Assembly (NCBI GenBank): GCA_043721315.1
Contig: JAYSQZ010000003.1
Coordinates: 1-5,343, forward strand
Reading direction: 5' to 3'
DNA: 5,343 bases
Source of the DNA: Elstera sp043721315
Lineage (GTDB): Bacteria; Pseudomonadota; Alphaproteobacteria; Elsterales; Elsteraceae
Numbering within the stretch: position 1 is the stretch's first letter; each line of letters opens with the position of its first letter. The notes under the pieces are model-generated. The model was not told the origin of the DNA. It saw only the letters and a program-made list of their open reading frames with translations, and made no database searches. Shown piece by piece: positions 1 through 4,341 of the stretch. The position numbers and the translations under genes were made by a program.

Positions 1-466
1 TTTCTATGACAACGGCGGCACCACCAGGCAACTCCGCAACGCCGACAGACGATCGAGCGTGCTTGCCCGCGACACTCCCAAATATATCGTGCAGCAATGC
101 GGAAGCGCCATCGACTACTGCGGGAAGGTGCAAGAAGCCTTCCGCAACATTTACAAAACCTACGAGTTTGATCACTCGCTCGACATGATTGAGAGACCCG
201 ATTTCGGCTCTCAGTGACAACAAGCATTGCACCGCACAGAGGCGCGCCGCCTCCTGCGCTTTGGCAAGATCCACGTTACCGCCGACCTTGCCTGCCATGG
301 CCAGGGTGCCATCAATCTTGGGGGCGTGGCCACTAACGTAAGCCATTGATCCGTGTCGAACGACCAGTTGATACGTTCCACTAGGTTCCGCCGACTTCCG
401 CCCCGCGATAGGCCAACCTAAAGCCTTCTCAAACTGTTTATCGGGCGATAGCGCGTCAGTTGCCAT
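1..466 (-). CDS. RidA/YjgF/YER057c-family protein, C-terminus cut by window edge
   Basis: Reading the minus strand from an ATG at 466 gives 155 residues with no stop before the window edge. I recognise a RidA (YjgF/YER057c/UK114) protein. The YVSGHAPK segment lies near residues 43-50, GKVGGNVD with the following helix near 59-67, and ARSSVGVAELPGGA near 137-150. In the last motif Arg138 matches the arginine that E. coli RidA (Arg105) uses to hold the substrate carboxylate. Family members hydrolyse 2-aminoacrylate and related enamine/imine products of PLP enzymes in the cytoplasm. The family is about 150-165 aa, so probably only some ten residues are missing. The start overlaps the dehydratase stop by 11 nt and a weak GGA lies just upstream, which suggests translational coupling. 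An in-frame ATG at 484 is an alternative but has no ribosome-binding site. The family call is firm. The exact substrate and Rid subgroup are inferred. Confidence 0.88.
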   Translation of the reverse strand, partial: MATDALSPDKQFEKALGWPIAGRKSAEPSGTYQLVVRHGSMAYVSGHAPKIDGTLAMAGKVGGNVDLAKAQEAARLCAVQCLLSLRAEIGSLNHVERVIKLVGFVNVAEGFLHLPAVVDGASALLHDIFGSVAGKHARSSVGVAELPGGAAVVIE

Positions 467-1496
467 GTGTCTGTCCAGCGCCATATGTCGGGAGGCGGTC
501 AAGCACTGACTTGAAAACATCTGCATCAACATTGCCGCCCGAACAGACAACAGCGACTGTTTTACCGCGACAGTCGAGCTTACCGGCCAGCGCGGCTGCG
601 AGCGCGACCGCGCCACCGGGTTCGAGAACGATCTTCAACTCTTCGTAAGCAAATGCTACCGCGTCCAATGCCTCAGCATCGCTCACGACCAGCCCGCCGG
701 TCAGCAATCGCAGATTTACCGGGAACGTAAGTTCTCCCGGCTTATCAATCAGAATCGCATCACAGACCGACGTACGGCCAGGCGAATTGGCAACACGCTG
801 CCGTGCTATCAGCGACTTTGCCGTGTCGTCGAAGCCCTCTGGCTCAACCGAATAAATGGCGGTTGAGGGGCTGTCTGCCTCCATTGCAAGCGCGCACCCA
901 GCGGTAAGTCCACCACCGGAGCAGCACACCAGCAGGGCGTCGAGTTTTGCGCCCATTTCTTTAGCTTGCCGCGCGATTTCAAGCCCGAGAGTACCCTGGC
1001 CTGCCATGACGTAAGGATCATCGTAGGGCGGCACAAGCGTCAGCCCTCTTTCCACCGCCAAGCGACTGCCAACGGCAGCGCGATCCTCAGTGTAGCGGTC
1101 GTAGAAGACAACTTCCCCGCCATATGTGCGGGTTTTGGCTACCTTTACGCGCGGGGCATCGGCTGGCATCACAATGACTGCCGTCGTATGAAACAGTCGA
1201 GCTGCCAATGCCAGGGCTTGTGCGTGATTGCCCGATGAATATGCGACGACGCCACGGGCGCGCTCTTCCTCCGTGAGTTGCATCAACCGATTGACGGCTC
1301 CGCGAAACTTGAACGAGCCGGTTCGCTGCAAATTCTCCGCCTTCACAAGCACACGTCCACCAACGAGTTCATTCAACGTCAAAGATTCTAGCATTGGCGT
1401 GATGGTAGCGTGCTCGGCAATGCGTCTTGCCGCATCCCGTATTTCGGTGATGTCGGGCGCTTTGGGAAGCGACTTGTGCGGCGCAACAATGGACAT
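456..1496 (-). CDS. PLP-dependent threonine/serine dehydratase (ammonia-lyase), fold type II
   Basis: This 346-aa protein belongs to the threonine dehydratase/serine racemase group of fold-type II PLP enzymes. The PLP lysine is Lys63 in GSFKFRGA (60-67). SSGNHAQA (87-94) is the substrate-carboxylate loop, CSGGGLTAG (192-200) the phosphate-binding glycine loop, and VCSGGN (317-322) supplies the serine facing the pyridine nitrogen. The likely reaction is deamination of L-threonine or L-serine to 2-oxobutyrate or pyruvate in the cytoplasm. It has no C-terminal ACT-like regulatory domain, unlike long biosynthetic IlvA (about 500 aa), so feedback control by isoleucine is unlikely. Start choice: the ATG at 1496 has AAGGAA 4 nt upstream and the protein begins at a normal distance before the first conserved block. 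The RidA-family gene follows with an 11-nt overlap. Close relatives include 3-hydroxyaspartate dehydratase, hydroxyectoine-cluster EutB and serine racemase. Sequence reading alone does not separate these, so I give no symbol. Confidence 0.9.
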   Translation of the reverse strand: MSIVAPHKSLPKAPDITEIRDAARRIAEHATITPMLESLTLNELVGGRVLVKAENLQRTGSFKFRGAVNRLMQLTEEERARGVVAYSSGNHAQALALAARLFHTTAVIVMPADAPRVKVAKTRTYGGEVVFYDRYTEDRAAVGSRLAVERGLTLVPPYDDPYVMAGQGTLGLEIARQAKEMGAKLDALLVCCSGGGLTAGCALAMEADSPSTAIYSVEPEGFDDTAKSLIARQRVANSPGRTSVCDAILIDKPGELTFPVNLRLLTGGLVVSDAEALDAVAFAYEELKIVLEPGGAVALAAALAGKLDCRGKTVAVVCSGGNVDADVFKSVLDRLPTYGAGQTHGN

Positions 1497-1500
1497 AGGA

Positions 1501-1506
1501 TTCCTT
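1501..1506 (-). promoter_or_regulatory. Ribosome-binding site of the dehydratase gene
   Basis: On the minus strand AAGGAA lies 4 nt before the ATG at 1496. It supports this start over any other in the frame. It sits at the edge of the dyad at 1504-1531, so protein binding or RNA folding there could affect ribosome access. Confidence 0.6.
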
Positions 1507-1531
1507 ATCTGATGAAAATTCTACTGATAAG
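1504..1531. promoter_or_regulatory. Imperfect 28-bp dyad, candidate operator or leader hairpin
   Basis: The outer arms CTTATC (1504-1509) and GATAAG (1526-1531) are perfectly complementary. The inner arms GAA (1514-1516) and TTC (1519-1521) share the same centre. In all, 10 of 14 positions pair. The element lies between the predicted transcription start (about 1551) and the dehydratase ATG, and touches the ribosome-binding site. A dimeric repressor site is the simplest reading. No regulator gene is visible in the window, so the partner is unknown. Confidence 0.35.
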
Positions 1532-1557
1532 AAGAGGCTTTCAATTGTAAGAACCCT

Positions 1558-1586
1558 AACATATCGGATTTGAGAGCCTAACTCAA
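1558..1586 (-). promoter_or_regulatory. Candidate sigma70-type promoter for the dehydratase-ridA operon
   Basis: On the minus strand TTGAGT (1586-1581) and TATGTT (1563-1558) are separated by 17 nt, and each matches 4 of 6 consensus bases. Transcription would start near 1551 and leave a leader of about 55 nt. The AT-rich setting supports it. A dyad at 1569-1587 covers the -35 box and most of the spacer. Confidence 0.4.
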
Positions 1587-1796
1587 AAATCATGTTAAGA
1601 TTTTCAATGGCTGCCGCACTTGATCTTCGTGTCTGCATCACCACGCGGGCCGCCGCTCTCGGTGGTCCTCAAGCGAAGTTAGCGCCGGCACAGTGGTGCG
1701 CGCTTGGTTCCCCAGTTCAACGACATCGGAAGAGGCAAATCATACCGAGCGCTCCTAAGCGCTTATTATTGCCTGTAAAACCTTGTCGCAGACGGG

Positions 1797-1825
1797 TTGC
1801 ACGGCCAGCGGATTTGCCCTATTGT
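1797..1825 (+). promoter_or_regulatory. Candidate promoter for tRNA-Leu
   Basis: TTGCAC (1797-1802) and TATTGT (1820-1825) are 17 nt apart. The bases after the -10 box read CCGCCCCC, a GC-rich discriminator of the kind found at stringently controlled stable-RNA promoters. The predicted start near 1832 leaves a leader of about 19 nt before the mature tRNA. The -35 match is weak (3 of 6). Position and discriminator are the main support. Confidence 0.4.
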
Positions 1826-1850
1826 CCGCCCCCTGAAACCGTCGGAATTA

Positions 1851-1937
1851 GCCCACTTGGCGGAAACGGTAGACGCACCGGACTTAAAATCCGTTGAACT
1901 TTTGTTCGTGCCGGTTCAAGTCCGGCAGTGGGCACCA
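1851..1937 (+). tRNA. tRNA-Leu (anticodon UAA)
   Basis: This is a class II tRNA of 87 nt with an encoded CCA end (1935-1937). The acceptor stem GCCCACT (1851-1857) pairs fully with AGTGGGC (1927-1933), and the discriminator base is A1934, as expected for leucine. The anticodon loop CTTAAAA (1883-1889) places TAA at 1885-1887, so it reads UUA and by wobble UUG. The long variable arm GAAC-TTTT-GTTC (1896-1907) is typical of tRNA-Leu. The T arm is GCCGG-TTCAAGT-CCGGC (1910-1926). The lowest anticodon-stem pair (C1878 with T1894) is a mismatch and the other four pairs are good. It is transcribed towards purK and ends 5 nt from the purK stop codon. Confidence 0.96.
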
Positions 1938-1942
1938 CGGTT

Positions 1943-3073
1943 TCAGAAGCTATTCTGTGTCACAGGCCCAAGCAGGCGGGTTACATGCCCCATTTTGCGG
2001 CCTGGTCGGGCTTCGGTTTTCCCGTAGAGGTGCAGCTTAGCGCGCGGGTCTTTTAGAATTTCGGGCCAGGCGTGAACTTGGTCGCCGATGAGATTGTGCA
2101 TCGTGCAATCGGCCAAGCGTTCGGTGGAGCCGAGGGGCAGCCCGCAGAGAGCGCGGACCAACTGTTCAAACTGGCTGGTCACGCAGGCGTCGAGCGTCCA
2201 ATGGCCGGAATTATGCGGGCGCGGGGCTAATTCATTCACCAACAAGGCCCCATCGGCCCCAACGAAGAGTTCAACGCAGAGAATACCCACCAGATCTATG
2301 GCTTCCGCGATCTTGCGGGCAAGGTCTTGTGCCTCGGCTTGGGCTTCCGGCGAGAGGGGGGCGGGGACGATGGTTTCGGCGAGAATGTGGTTCTCGTGGC
2401 GGTTCTGCACGGGCACAAAGCAACTCATGCCGCCATCCAACCCGCGCGCGACGATCACCGATGCCTCATAGGCGAAATCGACGAATTTTTCGACGATGCC
2501 GACCGATGCGCCCATCTGCCGCCACGCCGTTGCAATATCGCTTTCCTCGACGATCTTAGCCTGGCCTTTGCCGTCATAGCCCATGCGGCTGGATTTCAGC
2601 ACGCACGGTCGGCCCACGTCCACCACCACTTCCGCCAACCGCGCGAAGGCTGAAACGCCGCGATAGCGTGTTGTTGGAACGCCGATGCGGGCGAGAAAAT
2701 CTTTCTCGTTCAGTCGATCTTGCGTGATTCGCAGCACGCGCGGGTTGGGGCGCACGGGCAGCAACTCGGCAAGAAAGCTCACCGGCTCCACGGGGATATT
2801 CTCGAACTCATAGGTCACGACGGCGCAATCGGCGGCAAAGCGCGCGAGTGCGTCGCGGTCTTCATAAGCAGCTGTCGTCGTCTGCGTCGCCACTTGGGCT
2901 GCGGGCGGATTGATCTCCGGCGCGTACACGTGCGTGCGGTAGCCCAAGCTGGCGGCGGCCTGGGCGATCATCCGTCCCAACTGCCCGCCACCGAGAATGC
3001 CTATCGTGCTGCCCGGTGGAAGCCCCAGGGTAAGTCCTTGCGGAAGTCCTTGCGGAAGCATAGTGCCGCTCAT
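1943..3073 (-). CDS. purK: N5-carboxyaminoimidazole ribonucleotide synthase (PurK)
   Basis: This 376-aa ATP-grasp enzyme converts AIR, ATP and bicarbonate to N5-CAIR in cytoplasmic purine synthesis. GILGGGQLGRM (25-35) marks the N-terminal nucleotide-fold domain. VTYEFENIP (86-94) and QDRLNEKDFL (118-127) follow. SSRMGYDGKGQ (161-171) is the ATP-binding loop, and NELAPRPHNSGHWT (280-293) is the metal/substrate block diagnostic of PurK. The ATG at 3073 overlaps the purE stop as ATGA, which argues for translational coupling; no good ribosome-binding site is visible. An open frame runs back to 3151 but lies inside purE, so I reject that longer start. The first 21 residues are unusual: LPQG-LPQG-LTLG-LPPG pseudo-repeats before the first beta strand make the protein slightly longer than E. 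coli PurK (355 aa). No terminator is visible after the gene, only the convergent tRNA. Confidence 0.97.
   Translation of the reverse strand: MSGTMLPQGLPQGLTLGLPPGSTIGILGGGQLGRMIAQAAASLGYRTHVYAPEINPPAAQVATQTTTAAYEDRDALARFAADCAVVTYEFENIPVEPVSFLAELLPVRPNPRVLRITQDRLNEKDFLARIGVPTTRYRGVSAFARLAEVVVDVGRPCVLKSSRMGYDGKGQAKIVEESDIATAWRQMGASVGIVEKFVDFAYEASVIVARGLDGGMSCFVPVQNRHENHILAETIVPAPLSPEAQAEAQDLARKIAEAIDLVGILCVELFVGADGALLVNELAPRPHNSGHWTLDACVTSQFEQLVRALCGLPLGSTERLADCTMHNLIGDQVHAWPEILKDPRAKLHLYGKTEARPGRKMGHVTRLLGPVTQNSF
3032..3058. repeat. 12-bp tandem repeat in the 5' end of purK
   Basis: AAGTCCTTGCGG occurs twice head to tail (3032-3055), followed by a third AAG (3056-3058). On the coding strand this gives two LPQG units right after residue 5. 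The 12-bp period keeps the frame, so copy number could vary without breaking the protein. Confidence 0.85.
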
Positions 3074-3591
3074 CGGCCCGTCTTTTGCCAATAGGGGTCT
3101 TCTTCCTCTTCCGGCGTTTCGGCGACGGTTGCGGTCTGGCGCGCGCGCCACGCATCGAGCCGTTCAGTGAGGGCGGCATCGCTGAGACCGAGGACCGAGG
3201 CGGCCAGAAGCGCAGCATTGATCGCGCCGGGTTTGCCAATCGCCAGCGTGCCAACGGGAATCCCGCCCGGCATTTGCACAATAGACAGCAGCGAATCCAT
3301 CCCCTTCAGCGCATGGCTCTCTACCGGAACGCCGAGCACGGGCAGGCTGGTGAGGGCGGCAACCATGCCCGGCAAATGCGCGGCCCCGCCCGCCCCGGCG
3401 ATAATCACCTTCAGGCCGCGTTCGCGCGCGCCCTTGGCATAGGCATACAGCCGGTCGGGCGTGCGGTGGGCCGAGACGATGCGGGTTTCGAGGCCAACAT
3501 CAAGGGCTTGAAGGGTTTCGGCGGCGTGGCGCAGGGTGGCCCAGTCGCTCTGACTGCCCATGATAATGCCGACCGACGGCGTGCTGCTCAT
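3070..3591 (-). CDS. purE: N5-carboxyaminoimidazole ribonucleotide mutase (PurE, class I)
   Basis: This 173-aa protein moves the carboxylate of N5-CAIR, made by PurK, to C4 to give CAIR. The family normally forms cytoplasmic octamers. Motifs in order are IIMGSQSDW (9-17, phosphate binding), SAHRTPDR (40-47, with catalytic His42), IAGAGGAAHLPG (64-75) and MDSLLSIVQMPGGIPVGT (98-115). Pairing with purK confirms the bacterial class I route. The ATG at 3591 gives a normal-length protein. An in-frame ATG at 3606 would add five residues but would leave a leader of only about 12 nt from the predicted promoter. Neither start has a strong ribosome-binding site. The C-terminal tail (about 157-173) is acidic and rich in Glu, and its last codons overlap the purK start. 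Confidence 0.97.
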   Translation of the reverse strand: MSSTPSVGIIMGSQSDWATLRHAAETLQALDVGLETRIVSAHRTPDRLYAYAKGARERGLKVIIAGAGGAAHLPGMVAALTSLPVLGVPVESHALKGMDSLLSIVQMPGGIPVGTLAIGKPGAINAALLAASVLGLSDAALTERLDAWRARQTATVAETPEEEEDPYWQKTGR

Positions 3592-3624
3592 TGGAAGATC
3601 ATCCATAATAAGAAAAGAAACCGC

Positions 3625-3652
3625 ACTATAGGCGGTGCGTGCGGCGCGGCAA
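3625..3652 (-). promoter_or_regulatory. Candidate promoter of the purE-purK operon
   Basis: On the minus strand TTGCCG (3652-3647) and TATAGT (3630-3625, 5 of 6 consensus bases) are separated by 16 nt. It lies in the 79-nt gap between the DUF465 gene and purE. Transcription would start near 3618, about 27 nt before the chosen purE ATG. No purine-repressor-like palindrome is evident around it. Confidence 0.5.
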
Positions 3653-3670
3653 AGAGCGCCCGAGGTGGCT

Positions 3671-3880
3671 TTACGCGATAATATTGGGCAGCAAAGCGCT
3701 TTCAAGCTGATGCATCTGATCTTTTAAGATCAGTTTACGCTTCTTAAAGCGCTGAATCTGGAGAAGATCCATACCGCCATCGGCTCGCTCGATCAAGCGG
3801 GCGATCACTTCGTCCAGGTCGCGATGTTCAACCCGCAATTCTTCGAGTTTGCGGCTTAACTGCTCAATATCGTCAATCAT
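3671..3880 (-). CDS. YdcH/DUF465-family small protein
   Basis: This 69-aa protein is highly charged and helical, with no signal peptide or membrane segment. It matches the DUF465 (YdcH) pattern: an N-terminal helix with EHRDLDEVIARL (about 18-29), a short turn with DGG, then a second helix IQRFKKRKLILKDQM (about 42-56). Heptad-like leucine and isoleucine spacing suggests a helical hairpin or coiled coil. The role of this family is not established. The ATG at 3880 is chosen because the conserved domain begins at once. The open frame continues to 4012 but its extra residues look non-family. No clear ribosome-binding site is seen. TATAAA at 3926-3921 could be a -10 box without a good -35. The gene is 79 nt upstream of purE in the same direction, and a paralogue diverges from it at 4100. 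Confidence 0.85.
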   Translation of the reverse strand: MIDDIEQLSRKLEELRVEHRDLDEVIARLIERADGGMDLLQIQRFKKRKLILKDQMHQLESALLPNIIA

Positions 3881-4099
3881 GATGCCAATCAGGTCACACC
3901 CCAGGGGCCGACAGAACATCTTTATAACATAAAGAAGCGCCCGCGCGCATCTCTTCGCGTCAGAAAAGACGGGAAGTGTGAATTGGCGAGTCTTACTGCT
4001 GGTTCTCGCCACATTTCGCGCTTAGGGTTTTTCTATGGTTTTGAGAAAAGCCGCGCGGGAGCGATACGCGCACCGCTGTCACCGATGAGGGAGACGCCA
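3881..4099. other. Divergent intergenic region between the two DUF465 genes
   Basis: This 219-nt stretch holds no gene that I trust. Features seen are TATAAA (3926-3921, minus strand) as a possible -10 for the left gene, and TTGAGA (4041-4046) with a weak GATACG (4063-4068) 16 nt later as a possible plus-strand promoter. A 7-bp inverted repeat, TGGCGAG (3984-3990) and CTCGCCA (4005-4011), lies near the centre. It could be a shared operator but its arms are short. Confidence 0.45.
4088..4093 (+). promoter_or_regulatory. Ribosome-binding site deciding the start of the second DUF465 gene
   Basis: AGGGAG lies 6 nt before the ATG at 4100. It favours this start over the in-frame ATG codons at 4085, which lies upstream of this site, and at 4109, which is 15 nt away from it. 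Confidence 0.7.
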
Positions 4100-4261
4100 A
4101 TGGCATCTATGGAACGGGTTAAGTCGTTGCAGGCCAAACACGCGCAACTGGATTCCCAACTGGATCGGGAGCGAACCCGCCCCGAACCCGATGTCGTCAC
4201 AGTTCAACACCTTAAACGCGAAAAATTACGAATTAAGGACGAAATTGCGCGCATGGCGTGA
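4100..4261 (+). CDS. Second YdcH/DUF465-family small protein, short form
   Basis: This 53-aa charged, soluble protein begins MASMERVKSLQAKHAQLD and ends with a helix VQHLKREKLRIKDEIARM (about 35-52). That helix parallels IQRFKKRKLILKDQM in the divergent neighbour, and HAQLDSQLDRE parallels HRDLDEVIARL. The two are therefore DUF465 paralogues, this one shorter at both ends. The break near RPEPD (about 27-31) is the expected turn between two helices. The start is set by a good ribosome-binding site 6 nt upstream. The gene ends in TGA and is followed within 40 nt by a strong intrinsic terminator, so it is probably a single-gene transcript. Its function is unknown. Confidence 0.85.
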   Translation: MASMERVKSLQAKHAQLDSQLDRERTRPEPDVVTVQHLKREKLRIKDEIARMA

Positions 4262-4297
4262 CAGTTGGTCTTTAACTCTTACTGAAAAATCCATTGC

Positions 4298-4329
4298 AAC
4301 CCGCCGATCAGAACGATCGGCGGGTTTTT
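4298..4329 (+). terminator. Rho-independent terminator
   Basis: A perfect 10-bp GC-rich stem, CCCGCCGATC (4300-4309) and GATCGGCGGG (4315-4324), has a 5-nt AGAAC loop and is followed by TTTTT (4325-4329). Two more A-T pairs can extend the base. The T run is on the plus strand, so it ends the DUF465 transcript. It lies only 12 nt past the end of the convergent synthetase gene. In that direction the bases after the stem begin TTGCAATGG, so termination there would be weaker. Confidence 0.93.
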
Positions 4330-4341
4330 AGTGGGGAAGCG

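Larger units (their letters stand above)
1497..1850. other. Intergenic region between the dehydratase gene and tRNA-Leu
   Basis: I find no convincing gene in this 354-nt stretch. The half next to the dehydratase (about 1497-1610) is clearly AT-rich against its surroundings. It holds a minus-strand promoter candidate (1558-1586), two dyads (1504-1531 and 1569-1587) and the dehydratase ribosome-binding site. The middle (about 1620-1740) is GC-rich and shows nothing I recognise. At 1748-1763 two copies of AGCGCT flank a 4-nt CCTA loop and could form a 6-bp hairpin, followed by TTATTATT. It is too short and its T run too broken to call a terminator. The right end holds the tRNA promoter candidate (1797-1825). 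Confidence 0.6.

Noticed and set aside
6..188. Plus-strand open frame at the left edge
   Set aside because: It lies opposite the RidA-family gene, which has clear family motifs on the minus strand.
1369..1644. Minus-strand open frame overlapping the dehydratase start
   Set aside because: It covers the promoter, dyads and ribosome-binding site of the dehydratase and continues out of frame inside it, with no recognisable domain.
1748..1770. AGCGCT hairpin followed by TTATTATT
   Set aside because: The stem is only 6 bp, the T run is interrupted and no plus-strand gene ends upstream, so I do not call it a terminator.
1592..1897. Plus-strand open frame of 101 codons
   Set aside because: It runs into the tRNA-Leu gene, has no ribosome-binding site and resembles no protein family.
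1851..1937. tRNA gene as an integration site for a genomic island
   Set aside because: No integrase and no repeat of the tRNA 3' end is visible, and the 3' side abuts core purK directly.
2862..3281. Minus-strand open frame spanning the purE-purK junction
   Set aside because: It is an out-of-frame shadow of two well-supported purine genes.
3085..3681. Plus-strand open frame of 198 codons opposite purE
   Set aside because: It is an antisense shadow of purE in GC-rich DNA. Its composition is Arg/Gly/Ala-rich and no family is recognisable.
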